64,000 nt of DNA. It comes from Pseudomonadota bacterium (lineage in GTDB: Bacteria; Pseudomonadota; Alphaproteobacteria; Rhizobiales; Rhizobiaceae). The stretch covers positions 1-64,000 of the forward strand of contig JAIUPA010000019.1 in assembly GCA_020161665.1 (NCBI GenBank). The letters run 5' to 3'. Positions 53,950 to 63,706 of the stretch are shown here, piece after piece. The notes below the pieces were generated by a model. It ran no database searches and had not been told where the DNA came from. It worked only from the letters and a program-made list of their open reading frames with translations. Each line of letters begins with the position of its first letter. Position 1 is the first letter of the stretch. A program made the translations under genes and the position numbers.

Positions 53950-55629
53950 TCAGGATCGGCGCGTCAAAAACCAGTGCAGGTGAGGGCTGGAAGCGACGAA
54001 ATATTCGACCTCGATCTGCTCGGAGGCGCGAATGCCGGAGGCATCGGCAAAGAACACGTCCTCGGCGATATGCGGTCTCTGGTCCGGGATGTGGAGATAC
54101 CAGCTTTCCCCGTCCGGCGCACGCATCAGGATGGTTTCATCATCAACCTGAACAAGATCAATGGCCGGGTGAATGTGAAAGCGGGCAACCGCCGTCAGCC
54201 CCACACCGGCACCGGGCTGCTGGCTGGCCGGCAGCAGGCTGTCACGCCCGGTGATCCGCGCGCCGGTTGCGTCCATGGTGACTTCCCGCTCGTGCAGCAG
54301 GCCAAACTTGCCTGCATAGCCATTATGGCAGGCAACCGCCCGATCGCTCCCGTCGTCCAGATCCTTGCGTTGCATGCGCACCGCCGAAACGCCGCTGATC
54401 ATGACCGGCCCGATCAATTCCGATTTCGACAGCCGGTTCGAAGACGTATCGGCAACCGTGACCGTGGAATGCGCCGCCGTAGAGCGGGCCAGTTGCTGGT
54501 AATTGCTGCCGGCAAAGCTTGGCGAACCCGAGTTGATGATGAAGCGGTTTCGCCCGGACGACATCTCAAACGAAAGACAGCCTGCATGGCCTGTGCGGGA
54601 AAGTTCCGGCGACAGCGGCAAGCCGGTATCGAAGATCACCGTTGTCTGGCCCGCCGAAAGCCGCTGGTAATGGGCATGGGGCAGGGCGCGGAAGGGTTGG
54701 CCGCCCGTCTCGTCATAGCGCAGCACCGACATCAGCTCATTGGCAAGCGTCGAGGTCGCCCCGTTGAAGAGGGCGAGGTCACCATCCTGATGGCGAAAGA
54801 AGCGTAACGCCGGATACATGCGGTCAATCGCGGCAATCAGCTTCTGCGGCACGTCATGACCCAGATTGATATAGGTCTGGCGGAGCGGCAGAAGGTCGAG
54901 CAACAGGTTAAGACCGGCGCGCGGATTGCGCGATACATGCGCGCCGTCCGGCAGAATCTGCCGTTCCAGCTCGATATCGAGCCGTTTTGACCCGCGTTTG
55001 ACGACGGCCGGCGGTGTCGGCATGGCGATGGAGGCCATGGCAAGCGCGATGCGCACACGAAGGCGCGGTTCACCGTCCTCCACGGTGTCGGCAATCATCT
55101 CCAGAAAACGGATCTGATGGGCCAGCGACTTCATGAAGCGGCGATAGAAGGTGGCTTCCGCACCCTGAAGGATCACCGGGGAATGCGACAGCCATGCAAT
55201 GATCCGGCTGGCGACCACATTGGGCTCCCAGGCGATGCCGCTGGGCCGCTTGCCATGCATGTTCAACCAATCAACGACGATGCTGCGAGCAAGCTGGCAG
55301 GCCGCATCGGTGCGAATGGCGCGGATATGGCGCAACCATCCAAACGAATGCAGACGAACGGCAAAATTCCGGGTCGGAAGCTCAAGCAGAAACGGCGAGA
55401 CGCCATCCGTCACCAGCGCCCGCCCGGCCAGCAAGAATCGCCCCTGCAGGATTTCTTCGGCAACGAAGGAATCAACGGCCCGCAAATCGGTGGGCGCAAC
55501 GAGAAGCCGGTCGGGAACCCGGCCTGCCGAGGGAATCAGACGCAGTCTTGCCCGCGCCAGAGAGAACCGCATGTTGCGGAGCGCCTGGCGCGCATAGAGA
55601 CTGAAATGCCTTCGGCGGTCTGATTTCAT
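53950..55629 (-). CDS. heparinase II/III family protein
   Basis: The 559-residue protein has an N-terminal alpha/alpha-toroid part (YARQALRNMRFSLARARLRL, LRHIRAIRTDAACQLARSIVVDWL) and a C-terminal beta-sheet domain with GHAGCLSFEMSSGRNRFIINSGSP and AHSTVTVADTSSNRL, the heparinase II/III-like module. Such proteins are polysaccharide lyases or unrelated enzymes built on the same fold. There is no clear signal peptide. Alphaproteobacteria carry a copy beside rsmB or purH, but its substrate is unknown; an acidic surface polysaccharide or an intracellular polymer are guesses. It is in line with rsmB (74 bp) and purH. Confidence 0.85.
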   Translation of the reverse strand: MKSDRRRHFSLYARQALRNMRFSLARARLRLIPSAGRVPDRLLVAPTDLRAVDSFVAEEILQGRFLLAGRALVTDGVSPFLLELPTRNFAVRLHSFGWLRHIRAIRTDAACQLARSIVVDWLNMHGKRPSGIAWEPNVVASRIIAWLSHSPVILQGAEATFYRRFMKSLAHQIRFLEMIADTVEDGEPRLRVRIALAMASIAMPTPPAVVKRGSKRLDIELERQILPDGAHVSRNPRAGLNLLLDLLPLRQTYINLGHDVPQKLIAAIDRMYPALRFFRHQDGDLALFNGATSTLANELMSVLRYDETGGQPFRALPHAHYQRLSAGQTTVIFDTGLPLSPELSRTGHAGCLSFEMSSGRNRFIINSGSPSFAGSNYQQLARSTAAHSTVTVADTSSNRLSKSELIGPVMISGVSAVRMQRKDLDDGSDRAVACHNGYAGKFGLLHEREVTMDATGARITGRDSLLPASQQPGAGVGLTAVARFHIHPAIDLVQVDDETILMRAPDGESWYLHIPDQRPHIAEDVFFADASGIRASEQIEVEYFVASSPHLHWFLTRRS

Positions 55630-55703
55630 GAATGCGTGCGAATCCCTTTGCGGTCGTCGCGCAAATCTATACGCGAACCGGCCTCAACCTATAATTCTAA
55701 TAG

Positions 55704-57119
55704 TTAGGGATTGGATTCTACCAATTTCTCAAGAACGGCGGCAAAGAACCCGTCCATACCTGGGGAAAAGCCGTCCGCGACAGGCATCATATCCGGCGTG
55801 GTGCGCACTTCACCCTTTTGATTGATGGCAATTTCAAGCCCCGGCCAGTCGGCGGGCGAAACCGCGATTCGCGCAAGACCGGGCGTATCGCCCAGCACGC
55901 GGGCAATCAGTTCCTCGCCTTCCAGCGGGTCGAGCGAGCAGTTGCAGAAAACAACGCGCCCGCCGGGCCGAACCAGCGTCAGGGCGTGGCGAAGCAGCTT
56001 TTCCTGAAGCGCTGCCAGTTTCTCGATATCGTCCGGCCCCTTGGTCCACAGCACATCCGGGTGGCGGCGCGTCGTGCCGGTGGAAGAGCAGGGGGCATCC
56101 AGCAAAACGCCGTCATAAAGCTCGCTCGGCTGGAGATCGAGCAGGTTCGCGGCCAGTGACGTGGCCGACAGTTTCAAGCGGGCGAGATTGGTCTCAAGCC
56201 GCTTCAGGCGGCTCTTCGATTGCTCGACCGCCGTGACATCGGCACCGGCGAGCGCCAGCTGCGCCGTCTTGCCGCCCGGAGCCGCGCACAGATCCGCGAT
56301 CCGCTTGCCCGTCAGATCACCCAAAAGCCGCGCCGGAATGGCAGCAGCGGCATCCTGCACCCACCATTCACCGTCTTCATAGCCTTCAAGGGCTGAAACC
56401 GAGCCATCAAAGGCGGCCAGACGAACACTTCCCGTTGGCAAGACAAGCCCGCCGAGGCGCGCCGCCCAGCCTTCGCGGTCCGATTTGACCGTCAGGTCGA
56501 TAGCGGCCGGAATAAGCTGTGTCTCGGCAATGATCGCGGCACGCTCCGCACCATAGGCTTTCGCAAGGCGCTTCATGAACCATTCCGGCACCGGCGAAAC
56601 GGAAGCGACGGAGTCCAGAAGCTCGGCCTTGTCGCGCACGAGGCGTCGCAAGACGGCGTTGACGAGACCGGCAAAGCGCTTGTTGCGCGGGTCACGATTG
56701 GCCTGCTCGACCGCGAGATCGACGGCGGAATGATCGGGAATATCAAGGTAGAGGATTTGCGCGGCAGCCACCGTCAGGACGTGGTGGAGGGCACGGGCAC
56801 CGTCCGGCAACGGCGTGGAAACGAGCGATGCCAGCATGGCATCAATCCGCGGCAGGTGGCGCAGCGCGGAATTGAGAATGGCGCGCACAAGGCCACGGTC
56901 GGCCTCGCTGAGCGCCATATAGGCGGGATTACCCCCCGTCGCGTCAAGCATCCCGTCGAGCGGCGTCTTGCGATCAATCACCGCCGCCAGAAGCTTCGCC
57001 GCCGCCATGCGTGCCTCAAGACCGGGCTTCGGGGCAGGGGCATCTTGTTGGGGCTGCCGCTTCTCAGGCTTCTGTGAAGAGGAGGGACGGGAATAGCCGC
57101 GCTGCCGTTTATCGTTCAA
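55704..57119 (-). CDS. rsmB: 16S rRNA (cytosine-967-C5)-methyltransferase
   Basis: About 471 residues. After a basic leader, a NusB-like domain (about 35-165, [40 protein letters not shown]) precedes the methyltransferase domain with [16 protein letters not shown] for S-adenosylmethionine, [15 protein letters not shown] with the releasing Cys, and [14 protein letters not shown] with the nucleophile Cys. Start TTG 57119 overlaps the htpX stop (TTGA, 4 bp) and has AAGGG nearby, so translation is coupled; the first in-frame ATG is at 57008 and would remove part of the leader only. It methylates C967 in helix 31 of 16S rRNA. Confidence 0.92.
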   Translation of the reverse strand: MNDKRQRGYSRPSSSQKPEKRQPQQDAPAPKPGLEARMAAAKLLAAVIDRKTPLDGMLDATGGNPAYMALSEADRGLVRAILNSALRHLPRIDAMLASLVSTPLPDGARALHHVLTVAAAQILYLDIPDHSAVDLAVEQANRDPRNKRFAGLVNAVLRRLVRDKAELLDSVASVSPVPEWFMKRLAKAYGAERAAIIAETQLIPAAIDLTVKSDREGWAARLGGLVLPTGSVRLAAFDGSVSALEGYEDGEWWVQDAAAAIPARLLGDLTGKRIADLCAAPGGKTAQLALAGADVTAVEQSKSRLKRLETNLARLKLSATSLAANLLDLQPSELYDGVLLDAPCSSTGTTRRHPDVLWTKGPDDIEKLAALQEKLLRHALTLVRPGGRVVFCNCSLDPLEGEELIARVLGDTPGLARIAVSPADWPGLEIAINQKGEVRTTPDMMPVADGFSPGMDGFFAAVLEKLVESNP

Positions 57120-58093
57120 GACCAGGGACCCTTGGGCGGATTGGAATTGTCGCGGCCCCAACCCGCCGAAGGAACGGACCGCGCTTTGCGCACCGCTCTA
57201 TCAGCCGCAGGCGCTGGCGTCGAGCGTGGTGCGGGCTGAGACGCGAATTCACCGGCCATGTCTTGAAGAGCGGCAATGCGATTGCCCGTATCCGGATGCG
57301 TCGAGAAGAGATTGTCCATCTTCTGGCCGGAGAGCGGATTGATGATGAACATATGCGCGGTTGCCGGATTGCGTTCCGCATCATCGTTCGGAATCTGCTG
57401 CGCGTAACCGGCAATCTTGCCCAGCGCCGAAGCAAGCCACAGCGGGTGGCCGCAGATTTCCGCGCCGCGACGGTCGGCGGAATATTCGCGGGTACGGCTG
57501 ATGGCCATCTGGACCAGCATCGCCGCAAACGGTGCGACGATCATCGCCACGAGAACGCCGATCCCGCCCAGCGGGTTGTTATTGTTGTTGTCGCGATTGC
57601 CGCCAAACAGGAAGGCGAAATTGCCGAGCATGGAAATGGCACCGGCGAGCGTCGCCGTAATCGTCATGGTCAGCGTATCGCGGTTCTGGACGTGCGCGAG
57701 TTCATGCGCCATCACGCCCGCCACTTCCTCCTCGGTCAGCATGTTGAGAAGACCTGTGGAGGCGGCAACGGCTGCGTTTTGAGGGTTGCGCCCCGTAGCA
57801 AAGGCATTGGGCTGCGGGCTGTCATAGAGATAGACGCGCGGCATCGGCAGCCCGGCATTGGCCGAAAGCTGGCGAATCATCTCATAGAATTCCGGCGCCG
57901 TATTCGCGTCCACTTCCTGCGCGTGGTAATTGGCCAGAACCATGCGGTCGGAGTTCCAGTAGGAAAAGAAGTTCATGCCCGCGGCCACGACAAAGGCAAT
58001 CATCATGCCGCTCTGTCCGCCGATCAGGTATCCAACGCCCATGAAGAGCGCCGTCATGAAGGCCAGAAGCATGGCAGTGCGGATCACATTCAT
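57116..58093 (-). CDS. htpX: zinc metalloprotease HtpX homologue
   Basis: The 325-residue M48 protease has two N-terminal helices ([22 protein letters not shown] and [14 protein letters not shown]), the zinc motif [14 protein letters not shown] with His130, Glu131 and His134, and a second hydrophobic pair ([21 protein letters not shown] and [20 protein letters not shown]). The third ligand Glu is in SADRRGAE. It degrades misfolded inner-membrane proteins together with FtsH. It overlaps rsmB by 4 bp, and the two are divergent from the SdhAF4-like gene. Confidence 0.95.
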   Translation of the reverse strand: MNVIRTAMLLAFMTALFMGVGYLIGGQSGMMIAFVVAAGMNFFSYWNSDRMVLANYHAQEVDANTAPEFYEMIRQLSANAGLPMPRVYLYDSPQPNAFATGRNPQNAAVAASTGLLNMLTEEEVAGVMAHELAHVQNRDTLTMTITATLAGAISMLGNFAFLFGGNRDNNNNNPLGGIGVLVAMIVAPFAAMLVQMAISRTREYSADRRGAEICGHPLWLASALGKIAGYAQQIPNDDAERNPATAHMFIINPLSGQKMDNLFSTHPDTGNRIAALQDMAGEFASQPAPRSTPAPAADRAVRKARSVPSAGWGRDNSNPPKGPWS

Positions 58094-58264
58094 CGTTCAC
58101 TCCCTGAGGCGATAAGGTCAGACAAAGATTGCCTTCCTCTTTTTCATTGAACAGCTTATGATTTGGCCATTCGTGATCAGAATTCAATAAGGCATGTCGC
58201 GTCGGCTGTTGAGCACTTTTGCTTGAAATGCGCTGAAACGCGAAGAATGGATGGAGACCGGGCC

Positions 58265-58486
58265 ATGTCCGATATTGCGGCCAGCAACGATAACGCTGAA
58301 ACCTCCGTGGAACTGGCACCCAAAAAGGTTCTTTCCCCCGCAGCCCAACGCGCGCTGGCTGAGGCCGAAGCCCGCCGCAAGGCCGAACAGCCAGCCGAAC
58401 TACCGACCGAGATCGGTGGTCGTGGCGGTGCCGAGCCCTCCCGCTTTGGCGATTGGGAAATCAACGGCCGCGCCATCGATTTTTGA
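58265..58486 (+). CDS. DUF1674 protein, SdhAF4-like
   Basis: The 73-residue protein has an alanine- and charge-rich N-terminal half (LSPAAQRALAEAEARRKA) and the conserved C-terminal motif GGRGGAEPSRFGDWEINGRAIDF of DUF1674. Eukaryotic members are succinate dehydrogenase assembly factor 4, which binds the flavinylated SdhA subunit. The bacterial role is inferred from that. GGAG lies 8 nt before ATG 58265. No sdh genes are in the window. Confidence 0.88.
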   Translation: MSDIAASNDNAETSVELAPKKVLSPAAQRALAEAEARRKAEQPAELPTEIGGRGGAEPSRFGDWEINGRAIDF

Positions 58487-58518
58487 TCGATAAAGGATAT
58501 AATTCCTATTGACCGACT

Positions 58519-58548
58519 CGCATGAAAGGAATTAATTCCATTCATGCG
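58519..58548. promoter_or_regulatory. 30-bp near-perfect palindrome over the thermonuclease start
   Basis: The two 15-bp arms CGCATGAAAGGAATT and AATTCCATTCATGCG match except for one A-A pair. It contains the ribosome binding site AAAGGA and the ATG of the next gene at 58544. It could be a protein operator or an RNA hairpin that hides both the ribosome site and the start codon. Confidence 0.75.
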
Positions 58549-58987
58549 CTTCACTCTTCTCGCCCTGACCTGTCTTGTCATGACCGCCCCGGCTCTCGCG
58601 GGCGGCGTTGCCATGATCGAGGGGCCGGTTTCGGCACGCGTGCTGCGCATCATTGATGGAGATACGCTTCTCGTTCGCGCGCGGCCCTGGCCGCAATATG
58701 AGGTGGAAACCTATGTGCGGCTGCGCGGCGTGGACGCCCCCGAGTTGAAATCGCCTTGTCGCGGCGAACGACGCGCGGCAGAAGACGCCCGCTTGGTGCT
58801 TGCAAGCATCCTCCCGGCCGAAACAGAGGTGACGCTCTCGCGTATTTCGGGCGACAAATATTTCGGGCGCATTCTGGCCGATGTCGTGAGTGAGGATGGC
58901 ATCGACCCGGCCAGCGATCTGCTGAACGCCGGTTTGGTGAGACGCTATGGCGGCGGCAAACGCCAGCCGCCAGCCTGCCAGAATTGA
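58544..58987 (+). CDS. secreted thermonuclease (SNase-like) family protein
   Basis: The 147-residue protein has a signal peptide (MRFTLLALTCLVMTAPALAG, cut near residue 19-20) and the staphylococcal nuclease fold: RVLRIIDGDTLLVRA with Asp38 and Asp40, YVRLRGVDAPELKSPC with Arg61 and Glu67, and DKYFGRILADVV with Arg109. These match the calcium-binding Asp and the catalytic Arg-Glu-Arg set. It should cut nucleic acids in the periplasm or outside. Its start codon is inside a 30-bp palindrome. An Excalibur protein follows 73 bp downstream on the same strand. Confidence 0.9.
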   Translation: MRFTLLALTCLVMTAPALAGGVAMIEGPVSARVLRIIDGDTLLVRARPWPQYEVETYVRLRGVDAPELKSPCRGERRAAEDARLVLASILPAETEVTLSRISGDKYFGRILADVVSEDGIDPASDLLNAGLVRRYGGGKRQPPACQN

Positions 58988-59060
58988 ACAATCATTACGT
59001 GCTTTAAAGTGATTGCACTACTTTTGATTTCGTGCTTGGTTTGTGCGCGGAGGATCATCC

Positions 59061-59318
59061 GTGTCTGCAACGCTCAACATCGTCATTCTGGCCAGCCTTC
59101 TGGCCGTTTCACCGGGCCGGATCGCCCCACAACCGGACTTCAGCCCCATTCCGGTCGCGGGCCGCAGCTGCAAGCAGGTCTCAAGCTGCGAAGAGGCGGT
59201 GGAGCTGTGGTGCAACGGATACGCCCGCGCCGATGGCGATGACGACGGCATCCCTTGCGAAAACGTCTGCCACAGCCTGCAACAAGTGGAACAGATCCGT
59301 AAATCCATCGGCTGCTGA
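59061..59318 (+). CDS. Excalibur calcium-binding domain protein
   Basis: The 85-residue secreted protein starts at GTG 59061, fixed by GGAGG 7 nt ahead, has a short signal-like hydrophobic segment (LNIVILASLLAVSPG) and then an Excalibur domain: SCKQVSSCEEAVELWCNGYARADGDDDGIPCENVC, with the calcium loop D-x-D-x-DG at 58-63 and the paired cysteines. Excalibur is often fused to the C-terminus of SNase-like nucleases; here the nuclease and the domain are neighbouring genes, so they may act together. An extra four or five cysteines suggest disulfides. Confidence 0.85.
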   Translation: MSATLNIVILASLLAVSPGRIAPQPDFSPIPVAGRSCKQVSSCEEAVELWCNGYARADGDDDGIPCENVCHSLQQVEQIRKSIGC

Positions 59319-59462
59319 GGCCTTCCCGCCCCCGCGCAAGCCTCGTGTGACAGAAGAATTGCATTCCCTTTGCAATGCGGTTATAAGGGCGCACTTTTCC
59401 GGAAATTGTGGTGACTACCCACGGCCCGCGACACCGGCGCGGACGATAGAAGGACTCTACCC

Positions 59463-60158
59463 ATGGCCCAACAGCTGCTGATGCCGAAAGCGACCGCCGT
59501 CTGGCTCGTCGACAACACCGCGCTTTCCTTCGACCAGATCGCCCAGCTTTGCAAATTGCATCCGCTGGAAGTGAAGGCCATCGCCGATGGCGAGTCGGCG
59601 CAGGGCATCAAGGGTCTGGACCCGATCTCCACCGGCCAGCTGACGCGCGCTGAAATCGCCAAGGGCGAAGCCGACGTCAACCACAAGCTCAAGCTGGCTG
59701 ACCCGAAGGTCCGCGTTCCCGAATCCAAGCGTCGCGGCCCGCGTTACACGCCGGTTTCCAAGCGTCAGGACCGCCCGAACGCCATTCTCTGGCTGGTGCG
59801 CAACCATCCGGAACTGAAGGACGCGCAGATTTCGCGCCTCGTCGGCACCACCAAGTCGACCATCGAGCAGATCCGCGACCGCAGCCACTGGAACTCGGCC
59901 AACCTGACGCCGATGGACCCGGTGACGCTCGGCCTTTGCAGCCAGATCGACCTCGACCTTGAAGTCGAGAAGGCTTCGCGCGGCCGTCCGCTGCCGTCGG
60001 CTGAAGACCTGACCCTCGTCCCGGCACGCGAAACCGAAAACCTCGGCTTCAGCTACGACCGCGAGGAAGAGAAGGAAATCGACGCCAACGCCGTCTTCGC
60101 CAAGCTTCAGTCGCTGAAGTCGACGCGCAACGACGATGAAGACGACGACAACTTCTGA
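59463..60158 (+). CDS. trcR: cell cycle transcriptional regulator TrcR (DUF1013)
   Basis: The 231-residue protein matches the TrcR family over its full length: LLMPKATAVWLVDNTALSFDQIAQLCKLHPLEVKAIADGE forms an N-terminal helix-turn-helix-like part, GPRYTPVSKRQDRPNAILWLVRNHPELKDAQISRLVGTTKSTIEQIRDRSHWN a second one, and the tail is highly acidic. It is confined to alphaproteobacteria, where it is an essential or nearly essential transcription regulator tied to the cell cycle. The strong terminator at 60176 follows. It stands alone and is preceded by 144 bp of leader. Confidence 0.92.
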   Translation: MAQQLLMPKATAVWLVDNTALSFDQIAQLCKLHPLEVKAIADGESAQGIKGLDPISTGQLTRAEIAKGEADVNHKLKLADPKVRVPESKRRGPRYTPVSKRQDRPNAILWLVRNHPELKDAQISRLVGTTKSTIEQIRDRSHWNSANLTPMDPVTLGLCSQIDLDLEVEKASRGRPLPSAEDLTLVPARETENLGFSYDREEEKEIDANAVFAKLQSLKSTRNDDEDDDNF

Positions 60159-60175
60159 TTTTTGAAGTTTCCAAC

Positions 60176-60207
60176 AAAAAGCCCCGGAGCGGATCGCCGT
60201 TCCGGGG
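60176..60207. terminator. bidirectional terminator, trcR / YggS
   Basis: AAAAAGCCCCGGA pairs with TCCGGGGCTTTTT (13 bp) around a 12-nt loop, ending the convergent trcR and YggS-family genes. Confidence 0.93.
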
Positions 60208-60235
60208 CTTTTTTCGTGATGAAGACGACCCGGTT

Positions 60236-60895
60236 TTAGCGGCTGCCGAAAATGGCCGAACCGACGCGAACGCTGGTCGCGCCAAAGGCAATGGCCGTCT
60301 CATAGTCGCCGGACATGCCCATCGAAAGCTTTTCAACGCCGTTTTCCGACGCCAGCATGGCCAGAAGCGCAAAATGCGGGCCGGGATTTTCATCCGCTGG
60401 CGGAATGCACATCAAACCTTCAATGGAAAGACCAAGCTCGTCCCGGCAGAGCGTCAGGAAGGCTGCCGTATCATCCGGCGCAATACCCGCCTTCTGCGGT
60501 TCAAGCCCGGTATTGACCTGCACATAAAGGCGCGGACGCTTGCCCAGCTTTTCCATCTCGACCGCCAACGCGCGGGCGATCTTCTCGCGGTCAACGGTCT
60601 CGATCACGTCAAACAGGGAGACCGCATCCGCGGCCTTGTTGGATTGCAGCGGCCCGATGAGGTGCAGTTCAATGCCCGCCCTCTCGGCCTTGAGGCCCGG
60701 CCACTTTCCTTGCGCTTCCTGCACACGGTTTTCGCCGAACACGCGCTGCCCGGCTTCAATGGCGGGGCGAATGTCCTCAGCCTCGAAGGTCTTCGACACC
60801 GCAACCAGCGTCACGGCACCGGCAGGCCGTCCGGCTTCCCGTTCGGCCTTGGCCATCGCGTCCTTAACCGCCTGAAGTCGCATCTGAACTGTCAT
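60236..60895 (-). CDS. YggS-family pyridoxal phosphate homeostasis protein
   Basis: The 219-residue TIM-barrel protein binds PLP through Lys35 in LVAVSKTFEAEDI; further marks are RVFGENRVQEAQGKW, LHLIGPLQSNKA, VQVNTGLEPQKAG and LSMGMSGDYETAIAFGATSVRVGSAIFG, the last being the phosphate site. The family regulates PLP pools and amino acid balance. ATG 60895 has GGAG 9 nt ahead, TTG 60910 is less likely. It is divergent from leuS. Confidence 0.93.
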   Translation of the reverse strand: MTVQMRLQAVKDAMAKAEREAGRPAGAVTLVAVSKTFEAEDIRPAIEAGQRVFGENRVQEAQGKWPGLKAERAGIELHLIGPLQSNKAADAVSLFDVIETVDREKIARALAVEMEKLGKRPRLYVQVNTGLEPQKAGIAPDDTAAFLTLCRDELGLSIEGLMCIPPADENPGPHFALLAMLASENGVEKLSMGMSGDYETAIAFGATSVRVGSAIFGSR

Positions 60896-61081
60896 GGGCC
60901 ATTGCTCCAAATCGAATAATCCTTGTCCTTGCTCTAGCCCCGCAAGCCGCGCCTTGCCAAGTGCAAAGACGAAAAGGCCGCCGCCGCGAGGCTCAGCAAG
61001 GCCGTTTTACTTGACGCTTCCCCGGTTTCGTGGTGAAGGTCAGCCCGACTCGTCTCTCCCCGCATTTCCGGAATGAAAAGC

Positions 61082-63706
61082 ATGGCAACCGAACGATATA
61101 ACCCGCGCGACGCTGAGCCCCGTTGGCAGGAAGCCTGGAACGCGAATGAGGTTTTCGTCACGAAGAATGACGACCCGCGCGACAAGTACTACGTCCTTGA
61201 AATGTTCCCCTATCCGTCCGGGCGCATTCATATGGGCCATGTGCGCAACTATGCGCTGGGCGACGTGGTGGCACGCTACAAGCGCGCCCGCGGCTTCAAC
61301 GTGCTGCATCCCATGGGTTGGGACGCCTTCGGCATGCCCGCTGAAAACGCCGCCATGCAGAACAAGGTTCACCCCAAGGCGTGGACCTATGAAAACATCG
61401 CCTCGATGCGCAAGCAGCTGAAGTCGATGGGCCTTTCTCTGGATTGGTCGCGTGAATTCGCCACTTGTGACGTGGATTACTACCATCGCCAGCAGCATCT
61501 CTTCCTCGACATGATGGAAAAGGGCCTCGTCTACCGCAAGCAGTCCAAGGTGAACTGGGACCCGGTTGACCAGACCGTGCTCGCCAACGAGCAGGTGATT
61601 GAAGGTCGCGGCTGGCGTTCGGGCGCGCTGGTGGAACAGCGCGAACTGACGCAGTGGTTCTTCAAGATCACCGCCTTTGCCGAAGACTTGCTGGAAGCAC
61701 TCGATACGCTGGATGACTGGCCGGAAAAGGTCCGTCTGATGCAGAAGAACTGGATCGGCCGCTCCGAAGGCATGCTGATCCGCTGGGAAATCACCTCCGG
61801 GGCCGAAGAAGCCAAGGACGTGACGGTTTACACCACGCGCCCGGACACGCTGTTTGGTGCCTCCTTCCTGGCCATTGCCGCCGATCATCCGCTGGCGCGC
61901 GAAGCCGCTGCGAAGAACGCCGATGTGGCCGCCTTCTGTGAGGAAGCCCGCCGCGCCGGAACCTCTCTGGCCGCGCTTGAAACGGCCGAAAAGAAGGGCA
62001 TCGACACCGGTATCAAGGTTCGCCATCCGCTCGATCCCTCGTGGGAACTGCCGGTCTATGTCGCCAATTTCGTGCTGATGGATTATGGCACAGGCGCGAT
62101 TTTCGGCTGCCCGTCGGGCGACCAGCGCGACCTTGATTTCGCACGCAAATACGGCCTGTCCGTGGTTCCGGTGGTCATGCCCGCCGATGGCGACGCCGCC
62201 ACGTTTGAAGTGGGCACCGAAGCCTATGACGGCGATGGCGTGATGATCAATTCGCGCTATCTCGACGGCATGACGACAGAGGCCGCTTTCGAGGAGGTCG
62301 CCAACCGCCTGACGAACCAGACGCTGTTTGGCTCGGTTCAGGGCGAGCGCAAGGTGAACTTCCGTCTTCGTGACTGGGGTGTTTCCCGCCAGCGCTACTG
62401 GGGCTGCCCGATCCCGGTCATCCATTGCGAGGTCTGCGGCGTCGTTCCGGTTCCGAAGAAGGATCTGCCGGTTCAGCTGCCCGATGATGTGACGTTTGAT
62501 GTGCCGGGCAACCCGCTCGACCGTCACGCGACCTGGCGTCACGTGTCCTGCCCGTGCTGCGGCAAGCCCGCACGCCGCGAAACCGACACCATGGATACCT
62601 TCGTCGATTCGAGCTGGTATTTCGCCCGCTTCACAGCCCCGTGGGAAGATAACCCGACCGATCCGAAGGCGGCCAATCACTGGCTGCCGGTCGATCAGTA
62701 TATCGGCGGTATCGAGCACGCGATCCTGCATCTGCTCTATTCACGCTTCTTCACCCGCGCCATGCGCGAAACCGGCCATCTCGACCTGAAGGAACCCTTC
62801 AAGGGCCTCTTCACGCAGGGCATGGTGGTGCATGAAACCTATTCGAAGGGTGAAGGCACATCGCGCGAATGGATTGCGCCTGCTGACCTTCGTTTTGAAG
62901 AAGCCGATGGCGCACGGCGCGCCTTCCTCCTCACCTCCGGCGAGGAAGTGAAGATCGGCTCGATCGAAAAGATGTCCAAGTCGAAGAAGAACGTGGTCGA
63001 TCCGGACGATATCATCGCCTCCTATGGTGCCGATACCGCCCGCTTCTTCGTTCTGTCGGACTCCCCTCCGGATCGTGACGTGATCTGGTCGGAAGCAGGC
63101 GTTGAAGGCGCTCACCGCTTCGTCCAGCGTGTCTGGCGTCTGGTTTCGGAAGCCGCAGACGCGTTGAAGGCATCTGCTTCGACTCCGGCTAAGGATGGTG
63201 ATGCGCTGGCGATTTCACAGATCGCCCACCGCACCCTGAAGGCTGTCGGTACGGATTATGAGAAGCTTGCCTTCAACAAGGCTGTTGCCCGCATCTATGA
63301 GTTCGTCAATGCGATTTCCGCGCCGCTGCAGGCCGTGGCTGCTGGCAAGGCGGATGCCGTCACGACGGCTGCACTGCGCAACGCGGTTGAAATCCTGATC
63401 CAGATCATCGCCCCGATGACCCCGCATCTTTCCGAAGAATGCTGGAAAACACTCGGCAATGAAGGCCTCGTCGCCCGCACCGCATGGCCGGTGTTCGATG
63501 AAGCACTGGTAGCGGAAAACGAAATCATTCTGCCGATTCAGATCAATGGCAAGAAGCGTGCGGAATTGACAATCGCACGCGACGCGGATCAAGATGCGGT
63601 CAAGCAGGCCGTTCTCGCCCTTGAGGCGGTGAAGGCGGCTCTTGATGGTCGCGAACCGAAGAAGATCATCGTCGTTCCGCAAAGGATTGTGAACATTGTC
63701 GTCTGA
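61082..63706 (+). CDS. leuS: leucyl-tRNA synthetase
   Basis: The 874-residue class I synthetase has HIGH as HMGH (50-53) in [16 protein letters not shown], a CP1 editing domain (about 220-420, [21 protein letters not shown] and [20 protein letters not shown]), a catalytic-domain insert with a CEVCG...CPCCGK cysteine set, and KMSKS at 630-634 in [13 protein letters not shown]. It charges leucine onto tRNA-Leu. ATG 61082 follows GGAA-type bases; ATG 61073 would add MKS only. Its stop overlaps the lptE start by 11 bp, so the two are translated together; this is the usual alphaproteobacterial leuS-lptE-holA cluster. Confidence 0.97.
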   Translation: MATERYNPRDAEPRWQEAWNANEVFVTKNDDPRDKYYVLEMFPYPSGRIHMGHVRNYALGDVVARYKRARGFNVLHPMGWDAFGMPAENAAMQNKVHPKAWTYENIASMRKQLKSMGLSLDWSREFATCDVDYYHRQQHLFLDMMEKGLVYRKQSKVNWDPVDQTVLANEQVIEGRGWRSGALVEQRELTQWFFKITAFAEDLLEALDTLDDWPEKVRLMQKNWIGRSEGMLIRWEITSGAEEAKDVTVYTTRPDTLFGASFLAIAADHPLAREAAAKNADVAAFCEEARRAGTSLAALETAEKKGIDTGIKVRHPLDPSWELPVYVANFVLMDYGTGAIFGCPSGDQRDLDFARKYGLSVVPVVMPADGDAATFEVGTEAYDGDGVMINSRYLDGMTTEAAFEEVANRLTNQTLFGSVQGERKVNFRLRDWGVSRQRYWGCPIPVIHCEVCGVVPVPKKDLPVQLPDDVTFDVPGNPLDRHATWRHVSCPCCGKPARRETDTMDTFVDSSWYFARFTAPWEDNPTDPKAANHWLPVDQYIGGIEHAILHLLYSRFFTRAMRETGHLDLKEPFKGLFTQGMVVHETYSKGEGTSREWIAPADLRFEEADGARRAFLLTSGEEVKIGSIEKMSKSKKNVVDPDDIIASYGADTARFFVLSDSPPDRDVIWSEAGVEGAHRFVQRVWRLVSEAADALKASASTPAKDGDALAISQIAHRTLKAVGTDYEKLAFNKAVARIYEFVNAISAPLQAVAAGKADAVTTAALRNAVEILIQIIAPMTPHLSEECWKTLGNEGLVARTAWPVFDEALVAENEIILPIQINGKKRAELTIARDADQDAVKQAVLALEAVKAALDGREPKKIIVVPQRIVNIVV

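Noticed and set aside
61040..62731. 563-codon minus-strand frame opposite leuS
   Set aside because: Antisense shadow of leuS.
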